From the NCBI GenBank assembly GCA_036501845.1, contig DASXZO010000132.1:1-20899 (forward strand): DNA of 20,899 bases, read 5' to 3'. The notes under the pieces are model-generated. The model did no database searches. It was not told the DNA's origin and saw only the letters and a program-made list of their open reading frames with translations. Source of the stretch: JBBREP01 sp036501845 (GTDB lineage Bacteria; Actinomycetota; Acidimicrobiia; IMCC26256; PALSA-610). A program made the position numbers and the translations under genes. Below, in pieces: positions 1 through 12,631 of the stretch (positions within the stretch are counted from its first letter, which is position 1; each line of letters begins with the position of its first letter).

Positions 1-1379
1 CACCGCGGCGAGCATGCCCACCAGCGCGAGCTGGTACTGGCCGGCGTCGACCGCGGCACGGAAGATCGTGAGCTTGGCGATGAAGCCGCCGGTGAACGGC
101 ACGCCGGCCTGCGCGAGCAGGAACAGCGTGAGCATGCCGGCGATCACCGGCGCGCGATGCGCCAGCCCGCGATAGTCCGAGATGTCGTGGTGCGTATCGC
201 CGCGATGGTTCACCACTTGCACCACGCCGAACGCGCCGATCGCCATCACCGCGTACACGAGGAGGTAGAAGAGCGCCGCCTGCGTGCCCGGGAAGCGCGT
301 CGAGCTGCCGCCCGCGTCGGCCACCTGCACGCCGATCAACACGTAGCCCGCGTGCGAGATCGACGAGTACGCGAGCATGCGTTTGACGTCGGTCTGGATC
401 GCGGCGGCGATGGTGCCGACGAGCAGTGACGCCACCGCGAGCACGTACACGATCGGCCGCCAGTCGGACGCGAACGTCACGAAGCTGCCGGCGAAGATCC
501 GTAGCAACGCTGCGAACGCCGCGACCTTGGTTGCGGCGGCCATGAACGCGGTCACCGGTGTGGGCGCGCCCTGGTACACGTCGGGGGTCCACATGTGGAA
601 TGGCACCGCCGCAACCTTGAAGCCGAGCCCCACGAGCAGCAGCGCGACGCCGGCGAGCAACAGGCCGTGCTTGCCGCCGGGGTTCGCCGCGAGGTACTGC
701 GCGATCCCCTGGTGCGCGTTGTCGCCCGAGCCGAAGCCGGCGAGCGATGTGGTGCCGGTGGCGCCGTACGTGAGCGCGATGCCGTAGAGGAAGATCGCCG
801 ACGAGAACGCGCCGAGCACGAAGTACTTGAGCCCGGCCTCCTGCGACTCCGACCGGCGCCGGTCGAACGCGGAGAGGATGTAGAGCGCGATCGAGAACAG
901 TTCGAGCGCCACGAACACGAGGATGAGGTCGTTGGCGTGCGCCATCACCATCATGCCGGTGGCCGCGAGCAGTAGCAGCACGAGGAACTCTGGCGTCTCG
1001 AGTTGTTCGCGCTTCAGGTATCCGATGGCGAGCAGCGCGCCGAGCGTGGCCGCGATCAGCACGACCGCTTGTACGAACACCGCGAGGCCGTCGACGGCGA
1101 TCGCGCCGTTGAACGTGACGTAACACGCCTCGTGCAGCCCGGCGCAGATGTGGCGGTCGTCGTTGACGATGCGCCATTCGTTGCACACGAACGCCGCGGC
1201 CGTTGCGAGACCGATGAACGCGGTCGCGATCGACAGCCGGCGCACGAGCTCGCCGCGCGTGCGCAGTGTGGCGCGCAGGATCACGATCAAGAGCGCGGCC
1301 CCGAACATCGCAATGATCGGAGCGATGATCGGCCAGTCGACGCGCGGTGTGGCCACGGCGGCGAGCAACACAGACAGTT

Positions 1380-1383
<4 letters not shown>
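1..1383 (-). CDS. nuoN: NADH-quinone oxidoreductase subunit N, partial (C-terminus beyond window)
   Basis: Antiporter-like membrane subunit of complex I that takes part in proton translocation in the inner membrane arm. The frame is open from a GTG at 1383 to the window edge, giving 461 residues; the family is usually about 480-530, so only the C-terminal end is missing. Visible hallmarks are the conserved transmembrane Glu in VALELFSIALYIL (E161), the Lys in GLGFKVAAVPFHMW (K256), and the PDVYQGAPTPVTAF signature just after it. Both charged residues belong to the proton path in this family. The GTG start overlaps the nuoM stop as GTGA, the coupling used elsewhere in this operon, which supports this start. 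It is the last nuo gene in the A-to-N order. No frameshift was seen when the region was translated by hand. Confidence 0.96.
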
Positions 1384-5020
<3,637 letters not shown>

Positions 5021-5032
5021 GTCGGTCCGGCG

Positions 5033-5356
5033 TCAGCCCTTCATCAGGTCCACGTCGTCGGCGGTGACACCTTGGCGCCGCCGGAAGATCGCCACGATGA
5101 TCGCCAGACCCACGGCCACCTCGGCCGCCGCGACGATCAACGTGAAGAACACCGCGGCCTGCCCGGCCGCGTCGTCGAGGTCCTTGGCAAACGCCACGAA
5201 CGTGAGGTTCACCGCGTTCAGCATCAGCTCGACGCACATGAACATCACGATCGTGTTGCGGCGCAGCAAGAGACCGGTGGAACCGATCGTGAACAGCAGC
5301 GCACCCACCACGAAGTAGTGCTGCGTGCCGATGACCACCCCCAACATGTCACTCAT
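5033..5356 (-). CDS. nuoK: NADH-quinone oxidoreductase subunit K
   Basis: Small three-helix membrane subunit of complex I, 107 residues against a usual 99-105. It carries the two conserved intramembrane glutamates of the family, in FMCVELMLNAVNL (E43) and in IVAAAEVAVGLAIIVAIF (E79). These join the chain of charged residues between the quinone site and the antiporter subunits. I chose the ATG at 5356 because a GGGA-type Shine-Dalgarno lies just upstream; the alternative ATG three codons in has none. It sits 15 bases after nuoJ and 12 before nuoL, as in the usual J-K-L order. Confidence 0.96.
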   Translation of the reverse strand: MSDMLGVVIGTQHYFVVGALLFTIGSTGLLLRRNTIVMFMCVELMLNAVNLTFVAFAKDLDDAAGQAAVFFTLIVAAAEVAVGLAIIVAIFRRRQGVTADDVDLMKG

Positions 5357-5371
5357 GTCGATCCCACGGGC

Positions 5372-5950
5372 TCATGCGGTGGTCTCCGTGCGGCGCGGCC
5401 GCTGGCTGCGGCGCGCGAGGACGACGGCACCGACGACGGCCACCACGAGCAGCACCGCCGTCACTTCGAACGGCCACGCGAACCGGGTGAACAGCACGCG
5501 TGCGAGCGGACGGATCGCATCTGTGGCCGGTGCGCCGGACACGGTCTTGCCGCCCACGGTGGGCACCGCGTTGATCGGGAACCCACCCGCAGTGTGCGCG
5601 CCGGTCTGCCAGTGCCCGAGCGTGAGCACGAGCAGCGCGACGAAGCTCGCGACTCCGACGAGTATCGCGACCGGTCTCTGGAACGTGTGCTCGCTCGAGA
5701 ACGCGGGTTCACCGCGATCGGAGCCGAGCAGCATGATCACGAACAGGAACAGCACGACGATCGCGCTCGCATACACCACGATCTGCACGATCGCCACGAG
5801 GGGCGCGTCGAGGCCGAGGAAGAACCCGGCCATCGTGACCATCGTCATCACGAGGAACAACGCGGAGTGCACCGGGTTGCGCGCAACCACTACCCCGAGC
5901 GCGCCCGACACCGCGATGATCGCGAATACGAAGAACAACACCGGGTTCAC
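5372..5950 (-). CDS. nuoJ: NADH-quinone oxidoreductase subunit J
   Basis: Membrane subunit of complex I, 192 residues, with five hydrophobic helices at the junction with NuoA, NuoK and NuoH. The N-terminal half has the typical ARNPVHSALFLVMTMV segment. It is followed by the helix VAIVQIVVYASAIVVLFLFVIM, whose distortion is linked to coupling in the family. The start is GTG at 5950, overlapping the nuoI stop as GTGA. The last helix (EVTAVLLVVAVVGAVVLA) is followed by a short Arg/Thr tail. Length is within the family range (about 165-260). Upstream neighbour is nuoI and downstream neighbour is nuoK. Confidence 0.96.
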   Translation of the reverse strand: MNPVLFFVFAIIAVSGALGVVVARNPVHSALFLVMTMVTMAGFFLGLDAPLVAIVQIVVYASAIVVLFLFVIMLLGSDRGEPAFSSEHTFQRPVAILVGVASFVALLVLTLGHWQTGAHTAGGFPINAVPTVGGKTVSGAPATDAIRPLARVLFTRFAWPFEVTAVLLVVAVVGAVVLARRSQRPRRTETTA

Positions 5951-6585
5951 GAAGGATCCCCATGCCCGTGGGTGTCGTCGTCATCGAGCTCTTCGTCGGC
6001 CTGCTGGCCGTGCTCGGGCTGGCGCACACCGAAGCCGAGTTCGCCCGACCACTGCACGCGATCCTCGTAGTCGGCCCGACCGCCCGGCGCGGTGGCGCGC
6101 ATCCACGCCGATGTGTCGTCGTCCTCGTGACCGAGCCACAGCTCCCACGGCTGGCGCCGGGCGCGACCGTCGTCGTTCACGACGAGCTCGTTCTTCGTGT
6201 AGATCGCGTCGGCGCGGTTCGTGAAGCTGAACTCGAACAGCTTGGTCTCGGTGATCGCCTCGGTGGGGCAGGCCTCCACGCACATGTCGCAGTGGATGCA
6301 GCGCAGGTAGTTGATCTCGTACACGAACCCGTAGCGCTCGCCCGGGCTCACCGGCGCGTCGGTGGGGTTGTCCTTCCCGCGCACGTAGATGCAGCGAGCC
6401 GGGCATACGCCGGCACAGAGCTCGCAGCCGATGCACTTCTCCATTCCGTCCTCGTAGCGATTGAGGACGTGACGGCCGTGCATGCGCGCGGGCTTGGGGT
6501 GTTTTTCCTCGGGATACTCGGTGGTGACGCGCTTGCGCCGCCCGAGCTGACTGATGACGACTCCGAAGCCGCGTGCAAGGCCCAT
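5947..6585 (-). CDS. nuoI: NADH-quinone oxidoreductase subunit I, 2x[4Fe-4S] ferredoxin-like
   Basis: Peripheral-arm subunit that relays electrons from NuoG to NuoB through two tetranuclear clusters (N6a and N6b in the family). It has 212 residues. Two classic C-x2-C-x2-C-x3-C-P motifs are visible: C51, C54, C57, C61 and C96, C99, C102, C106. The open frame extends upstream to 6696, but the ATG at 6585 overlaps the nuoH stop as TGATG and gives the expected N-terminus (MGLARGFGVV), so I use it. The C-terminus from about residue 140 is longer than in the shortest homologues and ends in an acidic, His-containing tail (residues 191-212). That tail is probably disordered. Confidence 0.96.
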   Translation of the reverse strand: MGLARGFGVVISQLGRRKRVTTEYPEEKHPKPARMHGRHVLNRYEDGMEKCIGCELCAGVCPARCIYVRGKDNPTDAPVSPGERYGFVYEINYLRCIHCDMCVEACPTEAITETKLFEFSFTNRADAIYTKNELVVNDDGRARRQPWELWLGHEDDDTSAWMRATAPGGRADYEDRVQWSGELGFGVRQPEHGQQADEELDDDDTHGHGDPS

Positions 6586-7826
6586 CAGCGGAACTCCTCG
6601 ACCATCTCGCCCGGCCTCGGCATCATCAGCATGAGCAGACCGTAGAGCGCGGCGCCCGCAAGGATCGTGGCTCCGGTGACGAGGAAGACGTTCCAATGGT
6701 TGTCGATCGCGAGCTCACGTGCAGTGAGCACGATCACCCACAGCACCGCCAGCTCGATGAGGTACTTCCAGCAGAACGACATGAGGCGGTCGTAGCGCAT
6801 GCGCGGTGTGGCGGCACGGAGCCACACGGTGCCGTAGGTGAGCGCGATCACCTTGATCGCGAACCAGAAGATCGGCATGAGCCACACGTTCACCACGCCG
6901 AGCGCGCCGAGCTTCGCCGGCCACAGTTCCGGGCCACTCGGACCGCCGAGGAACAACGTGACCGTCACCGCCGACATCGTGATGATGTTCATGAACTCGG
7001 CAAGAAAGAAGATCGCGAAGCGGATACCCGAGTACTCGGTGACGAAGCCGCCGACGAGCTCTTGCTCGGCCTCGACGAGGTCGAACGGCGGATGGTTCGT
7101 CTCGGCGAGTGCGGCGATCACGAAGATCACGAACGGGATCAGCACCGTGGGGAACAGATTCCAGTGCCGCCAGAGCGAGCTGGGTCCTGTCCACGCCTGC
7201 TGATCCACGATGGCGCCGATCTGCAGCGTGCCGGTGTGGATGAGCGCGGCGAGGATGCCGAGCCCGAACGCGGCCTCGTACGAGAGCATCTGCGCCGACG
7301 CGCGCACCGAACCGAGTAGCGGGTACTTGGAGCCGCTCGACCAACCGGCGAGCATCACGCCGTACACACCGATGCCCGACATGGCGAGGATCCACAGCGC
7401 GCCGAACGGCAGGTCGGCAACCTGCAGCCGCGTCTGGTGGCCGAACATGCTCACCACGCCACCGATCGGGATCACGCAGAACATCAAGAACGCCGGCATG
7501 ATCGACAGGTACGGCGCGATGCGGAACACCGGGCGGTCGGCGGTTTCGGGAACCACCTGCTCCTTGAAGAACAGCTTGATGCCGTCGGCGAGCGTCTGCA
7601 GCACGCCGAACGGACCGGCGCGCTCGGGGCCGACGCGGTTCTGCATGTCGGCGATCCACTTGCGCATGCCCCAGATGTAGAGGAGCACCGAGACCAGGAG
7701 CAGCACGAAGGCCACGAGCACCTTGACCGCGATGATGCCGAGCACACCCCAAGAGAAGTGGCCCGCCGTCAGCGGGTCGGGAAGGCCCGGCACGTACGCG
7801 CCGGTCAGGGCGAGGAGGCTCGTCAC
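6585..7826 (-). CDS. nuoH: NADH-quinone oxidoreductase subunit H
   Basis: Membrane subunit that, with NuoB and NuoD, forms the quinone chamber at the base of the peripheral arm. It has 413 residues and about eight or nine helices. Family signatures are RVGPERAGPFGVLQTLADG (64-82) and the acidic loop AETNHPPFDLVEAEQELVGG, followed by EYSGIRFAIFFLAEFMNI. The frame is open to 8183, well inside nuoG on the same strand. The true start is GTG at 7826, which overlaps the nuoG stop as GTGA and yields the normal length. In the acidic loop the common Asn-Arg before Pro-Phe-Asp reads Asn-His-Pro, a mild variant. Its own stop shares one base with the nuoI start. Confidence 0.96.
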   Translation of the reverse strand: MTSLLALTGAYVPGLPDPLTAGHFSWGVLGIIAVKVLVAFVLLLVSVLLYIWGMRKWIADMQNRVGPERAGPFGVLQTLADGIKLFFKEQVVPETADRPVFRIAPYLSIMPAFLMFCVIPIGGVVSMFGHQTRLQVADLPFGALWILAMSGIGVYGVMLAGWSSGSKYPLLGSVRASAQMLSYEAAFGLGILAALIHTGTLQIGAIVDQQAWTGPSSLWRHWNLFPTVLIPFVIFVIAALAETNHPPFDLVEAEQELVGGFVTEYSGIRFAIFFLAEFMNIITMSAVTVTLFLGGPSGPELWPAKLGALGVVNVWLMPIFWFAIKVIALTYGTVWLRAATPRMRYDRLMSFCWKYLIELAVLWVIVLTARELAIDNHWNVFLVTGATILAGAALYGLLMLMMPRPGEMVEEFR

Positions 7827-10468
7827 CGCACCGTCTCCACGCGCACGTCGGTGACGGGCGCGGCCGCGTCGATGAGCGCGCTGGCGGTGTCGGCGCCTTC
7901 CATGGCGAGCTGCGCGGTACCGGGTGCGACACCGCGCACTGCGCGCACGGGCACCGTGAGCGTGGTGTGCGCGCTCGTGACCTTCACCACGGTGCCGTTC
8001 GTGACACCGAGCCGCTGCATGTCGGGCGCGGCCACGAGCAGCTCGACTGCGTGCTTCAGGTTGTGTACCGACGCCGAGTGTTCCACGGTGGCACCGTGGT
8101 CGTAGAGCGGGCGACCGCTCACGAGGCGCAGCGCGTAGGCGTCGGTGCCAGGCATGTGGAGGTCGGCCACCTCGCGGTCCCACACGAACAAATCATGCGG
8201 CGCGGCGCCCAGCGCCTCGGCCGTGAGCGGCGCCGCCGCAACATCGGCATCGTCGGATTCGGGCTCGCGGGCGTCACCGTCGACGACGGCCTGCGGTTCG
8301 GGCACGTCGAGCGCGTCGACCTTGATCGGCTCCCACGACGGCTGGTCGGTGAGCGACGTGCCCGGACGGCGCCACACGATCTCGTCGGCATGTTCCGCGA
8401 GGGGCAGCACCACGCCGTCGCGCGCGTCGCGCAGCAACAACGCGGTCACACCTGCGAACGCGGGTGCGACGCGAGAAAGCTCGTCGGTGACCTCGTCGAC
8501 CGTCTCCAAATCGAGGTCGGCACCGAGCCGGAAGGCGAGCTCCACGGCGATGCGCCAGTCGTCCATCGACGCGCCTTCCGGCGACACCTTTTGGTTGAGC
8601 GTCTGCACTCGACCCTCGATGTTGCTGACGGTGCCCGACTTCTCGCCCCACAACGTCGACGCGAGCAACACGTCGGCGCGGCGATTCGACTCGTTCACGA
8701 ACGCGTCGACGGCAATCAAAGTGTCGACGTTCGCGAGCGCGCGCGTGGCGAGATCGCGGTCGACGAAATCACCGACCGGATCGCAACCCACCAGCACGAG
8801 CACGCGAACCGCACCGTCGGCCGCCGCACGCAACACGCCTTCGGCGTCGAGGCCGCGCGCCTCGGGCGCGCCGCCCCACACCTCGAGCGCGGTGGCGCGG
8901 TCGTCGAGCGCCACGCGGCCCGGGAGCATGCCTGGCGTGAAGCCGGCATCGATCGCGCCGCACACGTTCGAGCGATGAAGGGCCGTGAGGAAGCGCACGT
9001 TGGGCAGCGCAGCGAGCGCAGCCGCGGCCTGCATCGTGAACTCCGGCCGCTCGGCAAGGTTCGTGCGGCCGAGGATCACCACGATGTCGCCGTCGCGCGC
9101 CTTGATGGCGTCAGCGGCCGCTTTGATGCTGCCGCTCGCATCGGACGGCGCTGTGGTGGTGCCGAGAAGATGTGCCGCGAGCTGCCGGGCCACCTCGTGC
9201 TGTTCGCCCGGGCGCGGCGTGAGCGCGTAGCGCACCTCGCTCGTGAGGCCGTGCGTGAACTCGGGAAGCAGGTCGACGATCGGCACACCGAGCTCGCGCG
9301 CCGCGCGCCGCACCCGCAGGTGCAGCACCGGCAGCTCTTCTTTGAGGTCGGGGCCGAGCAACACGATCGCCGCGGCGTTGTCGCAGTCGTCGATCGACGC
9401 GCGCGGCAGGCCGAGCACCACCTCGGCCGGCAACCCGTCACCGAGCTGGCAGTCGACGTTGTCGGTGCCGAGCACGTCCTTCGCCAAGCGCACCCACGCG
9501 TAGGCGTCCTCGTTCGTGCCGCGCGCGCCACCCAGCACCGCGATCGATGCCGCACCGTGGAGGTCGCGCGCCTTGCGCAGCCGCTCGGCCGCGGCGTCGA
9601 GGGCCTCCGGCCAACTCACGTCGTTGCCGCCGACGCGCGGTGCGGTGAGTCGAGCGTCGCTGTGCACGTACTCGAAGCCGAAACGCCCGCGGTCGCACAG
9701 CCAGCCTTGGTTCACGGGGTCGCTGTCGATCGCGAGTAGTCGCACGAGCCGGTTGCTCGTGCTCTGCAGCGCACCACGGCACTGCACCGCGCATTGTGTG
9801 CAGCTCGTCTCGACCGTCTCGAGGTCCCACGGACGGGCCTTGAACCGGTAGGGCTTCGCGGTGAGGGCACCCACCGGGCAGATCTGCACGACGTTGCCGG
9901 AGAAGTACGACGCGAAGGGGTGCGACGGGTGGTTCAGCACCTGAGTGCGATCGCCGCGGTCCACGAAGCTGATGAGCGGATCGCCGGCGATCTCGTCGGC
10001 GAAGCGTGTGCAACGCGCGCATTGGATGCAACGCTCGCGGTCGAGCATCACCGTTTCGCTGATCGCGATCGGCTTCTCGAAGTGACGTTTCTCCTCCACG
10101 AAACGGCTCTCGCCCGGACCGAACGACAGCGTGGTGTCTTGCAGCGGGCACTCGCCACCGCGGTCGCACACCGGGCAGTCGAGCGGGTGGTTCACGAGCA
10201 GGAGCTCGAGCACGTCGTCCTGGGCCTGCTTCACCGCCGGGGTCTCGGTGTTGCACACCATCCCGTCGGTGACCTGCACGGTGCACGACGGCGGGAGGCC
10301 GCGGATGCCTTCCACCTCCACGAGGCACATGCGGCACATCCCCACCGGCTTCATGCGCTCGTGCCAGCAGAAGCGCGGGATGTAGACGCCGTTGTCCTGC
10401 GCGACCTTGATCAGCAGTTCCCCGGGTTGCGCCGCAAAGGTCGCGCCGTCAATCGTGACTTTCACCAT
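7823..10468 (-). CDS. nuoG: NADH-quinone oxidoreductase subunit G, multi-cluster Fe-S subunit
   Basis: Largest peripheral subunit (881 residues), relaying electrons from NuoE/NuoF to NuoI. Cluster ligands can be read directly: [2Fe-2S] N1b from C34, C45, C48 and C62; [4Fe-4S] N5 from H94, C98, C101 and C107; [4Fe-4S] N4 from C147, C150, C153 and C197. The extra off-pathway N7 site is C223-x2-C226-x3-C230-x27-C258 and is complete. After these comes a degenerate molybdopterin-oxidoreductase-like region to about residue 690. An Asp/Glu-rich linker (about 705-740) follows, then a small C-terminal beta-barrel-like domain (LRLVSGRPLYDHG onward). The ATG at 10468 has a GGGAG Shine-Dalgarno. The gene is preceded by the longest spacer in the operon. 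Confidence 0.97.
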   Translation of the reverse strand: MVKVTIDGATFAAQPGELLIKVAQDNGVYIPRFCWHERMKPVGMCRMCLVEVEGIRGLPPSCTVQVTDGMVCNTETPAVKQAQDDVLELLLVNHPLDCPVCDRGGECPLQDTTLSFGPGESRFVEEKRHFEKPIAISETVMLDRERCIQCARCTRFADEIAGDPLISFVDRGDRTQVLNHPSHPFASYFSGNVVQICPVGALTAKPYRFKARPWDLETVETSCTQCAVQCRGALQSTSNRLVRLLAIDSDPVNQGWLCDRGRFGFEYVHSDARLTAPRVGGNDVSWPEALDAAAERLRKARDLHGAASIAVLGGARGTNEDAYAWVRLAKDVLGTDNVDCQLGDGLPAEVVLGLPRASIDDCDNAAAIVLLGPDLKEELPVLHLRVRRAARELGVPIVDLLPEFTHGLTSEVRYALTPRPGEQHEVARQLAAHLLGTTTAPSDASGSIKAAADAIKARDGDIVVILGRTNLAERPEFTMQAAAALAALPNVRFLTALHRSNVCGAIDAGFTPGMLPGRVALDDRATALEVWGGAPEARGLDAEGVLRAAADGAVRVLVLVGCDPVGDFVDRDLATRALANVDTLIAVDAFVNESNRRADVLLASTLWGEKSGTVSNIEGRVQTLNQKVSPEGASMDDWRIAVELAFRLGADLDLETVDEVTDELSRVAPAFAGVTALLLRDARDGVVLPLAEHADEIVWRRPGTSLTDQPSWEPIKVDALDVPEPQAVVDGDAREPESDDADVAAAPLTAEALGAAPHDLFVWDREVADLHMPGTDAYALRLVSGRPLYDHGATVEHSASVHNLKHAVELLVAAPDMQRLGVTNGTVVKVTSAHTTLTVPVRAVRGVAPGTAQLAMEGADTASALIDAAAPVTDVRVETVR

Positions 10469-10565
10469 TGGTCGCTCCCGCTCTCGGCCGAGCGGCTTCG
10501 CGGGCGGGCCTCCGCTTCGCTCCTTGACCTCCGGTCGGGCCCAGTCGAAGTCACGACGAGTTCGC
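10469..10565 (-). other. Palindrome-rich spacer between nuoF and nuoG
   Basis: These 97 bases are the only sizeable gap in an operon whose junctions otherwise overlap or are at most 30 bases apart. On the minus strand the stretch holds a GACC-GGA-GGTC mini-hairpin, a GGGCC/GGCCC pair flanking it, two copies of GCGAAGC, and the perfect palindrome CTCGGCCGAG about 25 bases before the nuoG start. It could be a REP-like intergenic element or an mRNA-processing or stability structure within the operon. No convincing open frame with its own start was seen. The GGGAG near the nuoG ATG is its ribosome binding site. Confidence 0.45.
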
Positions 10566-12011
10566 TCACGCGTTCACCTCGATGCGGGTCCGAACGTTGC
10601 CGCGGTTGCATGCGGCGTCGACCTCGGGACGGAACCATTTCTGCAGGCTCGCGACCGCGCTCACCGGCGAAGGTCCGAGCGGGCAGATCGTGGTCTGGGT
10701 GAACGGCGCGCGCATCACGTCGGGCGAGATCCCCGCGCTGATGTCGAGCAGCGCGTCCATGTCGTCGGGCCGGCCCTGGCCGTGGCTCATGCGGTAGAGC
10801 ACCTTCTCCAGCCAGCCCGTGCCCTCACGGCACGGCGTGCACTTGCCGCAACTCTCGTGTGAGTAGAACTTGGCGAGCCGCCACGCCACCATGAGCGGAT
10901 CGGTGTCCTCGTCGTACACCATCACCGCACCCGATCCGAGCGTGGTGCCGAGCTTGGCCGAGATGTCGTCGATGTCGTAGGTCTGGTCGAGGTGCTCGGG
11001 CTTGTCGATGAGCCATTGGAACGACGCGCCACCCGGCAGGAAGAACTTCAACTTCTTGCCGCCACGGATGCCGCCGGCGATGTCGTAGATGATGTCGCGG
11101 AACGTCATGCCCAGCTCGAGCTCGTACACACCAGGCTTCTCCACGTGACCGCTGATGGCCACCAAGCGCGTGCCGGTGGAACGGTTCACACCGAGCTTGG
11201 CGTACTCGGCCCCGCTCATCTGCATGATCTGCACGATGGTGCACAGCGTCTCGACGTTGTTCACCACCGTCGGCTTGCCGTACACGCCCACGTGGATCGG
11301 TAGGGGCGGCTTGATGCGCGGCATGCCGCGCTTGCCTTCGAGGCTCTCGATGAGACCACTCTCTTCGCCACAGATGTAGGCGCCGGCGCCGCGGTGCACC
11401 ACGATGTCGAGGTCGAAGCCCGAACCAAGAATGTTCGTGCCGACGAAGCCCTTGCTGCGAGCGTCGGCCACGGCTTGAGTGACCCGATCGGCCGCGAGCG
11501 CCATCTCACCGCGGATGTAGATGAACGCCTTGTTCGACGACATCCGGTACGCCTCGATGCACACACCCTCGATGAGCGCGTGCGGGTCGCCTTCGAGGAG
11601 CAAGCGGTCCTTGAAGGTGCTCGGCTCGCCTTCGTCGGCGTTGATCACGAGGTAGCGCGGCCACACGTCGGGCTGGAGCGATTCCCACTTCACCGCGGTA
11701 GGGAAGTTCGCGCCACCCCGGCCGCGCAGCCCCGACGTCTTCACCTCGTCGTGCACCCACTGCACGTCGGCGCGCCGCAACACCTCCCGCCACGTGTCGT
11801 AGGCACCGTCGGCGAGCGCGCGGTCGATCGTGTAGCTGTCTTCGGGGAACTCACGCACACGCCGCGAGATGATGCGCGTCTCACGAACCTCGACTCCACC
11901 CCCGCTCGCCTGCGGCATCGAACGCGTTGGCTGGGCGGGTGCTTCGCGTGCCGCCGGCTCGCGCCCCGAGGGGCTCTGCCGCGGCGGCGGTGCTGGCGTC
12001 TCGTCGCTCAT
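10566..12011 (-). CDS. nuoF: NADH-quinone oxidoreductase subunit F, NADH/FMN-binding
   Basis: Flavoprotein subunit that oxidises NADH at FMN and passes electrons to cluster N3. It has 481 residues. The FMN/NADH pocket is shown by TSGLRGRGGANFPTAVKW (92-109), INADEGEPSTFKDR (123-136) and the CGEESGLIESLEGKRG stretch (214-229). The N3 [4Fe-4S] ligands are C388, C391 and C394 (SCGKCTPCREGTGW) plus C443 in TTICPLG. About 40 residues at the N-terminus are Pro/Ala/Arg-rich and low in complexity, beyond the usual family start. The ATG at 12011 nevertheless overlaps the nuoE stop as ATGA, so the extension is probably translated. An internal Met at residue 32 would give a more standard protein. Confidence 0.96.
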   Translation of the reverse strand: MSDETPAPPPRQSPSGREPAAREAPAQPTRSMPQASGGGVEVRETRIISRRVREFPEDSYTIDRALADGAYDTWREVLRRADVQWVHDEVKTSGLRGRGGANFPTAVKWESLQPDVWPRYLVINADEGEPSTFKDRLLLEGDPHALIEGVCIEAYRMSSNKAFIYIRGEMALAADRVTQAVADARSKGFVGTNILGSGFDLDIVVHRGAGAYICGEESGLIESLEGKRGMPRIKPPLPIHVGVYGKPTVVNNVETLCTIVQIMQMSGAEYAKLGVNRSTGTRLVAISGHVEKPGVYELELGMTFRDIIYDIAGGIRGGKKLKFFLPGGASFQWLIDKPEHLDQTYDIDDISAKLGTTLGSGAVMVYDEDTDPLMVAWRLAKFYSHESCGKCTPCREGTGWLEKVLYRMSHGQGRPDDMDALLDISAGISPDVMRAPFTQTTICPLGPSPVSAVASLQKWFRPEVDAACNRGNVRTRIEVNA

Positions 12012-12631
12012 AGCTCGCTCTTGCCCCCCGACACGCCACGCGCGGCGCGCACGCCCGACTTGTACTCCTCCACGATCGTCTCCGCCGATTCGTGCGTGAC
12101 GTGCCCGTGGTAGTCGTAGTTCACCTGCATGAGCGGCGCGCGGTCACACGCCGCGAGGCACTCGACCTCTTCCACGAACACATCCGGGTCGGTGGCGTAG
12201 CGATGCTCGAGATGCTCGTAGAGCTCTGGTCCACCGAGCACGAGGCACGTCACGTTGGTGCACACCGACACCACGAGCCGCCCGCACGGTCGCTGCTTGA
12301 ACATCGTGTAGAAGGAGCACACGCCGAACACGTCGGCCGCCGTGGTGTGGCACGCGTCGGCGATCTCCTCCATCGCCTCGGGGCTCAACCAGTTGTCGGT
12401 GTCCTGGGCGAGATGCGCCAGCGGCAGGATCGCCGAATGTGGGTTGGGATACTGGGCCACGATCTCCTGCACCCGCGCGCGATAGCGCTCGCTGCGAGGT
12501 GAGGGCGCCACTGTGGTGGGCGCGAGTCGCGTGCTCGAACCTGTGGCCTGCCCCGACGGGTCGATCGGCGGCGAGCCGGGCGGCGTGTCGCGCGGCGGTT
12601 CGGTGGGCGTGCCGGGCGGCGTCAACGTCAC
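12008..12631 (-). CDS. nuoE: NADH-quinone oxidoreductase subunit E, thioredoxin-like [2Fe-2S] protein
   Basis: Peripheral NADH-dehydrogenase module subunit carrying [2Fe-2S] cluster N1a, 207 residues. The ligands are C124-x4-C129 (VCTNVTC) and C158-x3-C162 (ECLAACD), the normal NuoE pattern. The core begins near residue 47 with the helical domain (RYRARVQEIVAQYP) and includes the family segment VFGVCSFYTMF (101-111). Residues 1-46 are Pro/Thr/Ser-rich and unusual for the family. The GTG at 12631 overlaps the nuoD stop as GTGA, which supports the longer form. The short C-terminal tail is also low in complexity. It partners with NuoF, encoded next. Confidence 0.96.
   Translation of the reverse strand: MTLTPPGTPTEPPRDTPPGSPPIDPSGQATGSSTRLAPTTVAPSPRSERYRARVQEIVAQYPNPHSAILPLAHLAQDTDNWLSPEAMEEIADACHTTAADVFGVCSFYTMFKQRPCGRLVVSVCTNVTCLVLGGPELYEHLEHRYATDPDVFVEEVECLAACDRAPLMQVNYDYHGHVTHESAETIVEEYKSGVRAARGVSGGKSEL

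Noticed and set aside
7967..9739. 590-codon plus-strand open frame opposite nuoG
   Set aside because: NuoG cluster motifs and family length prove the minus strand; the plus-strand product has shadow composition and no recognisable motif.
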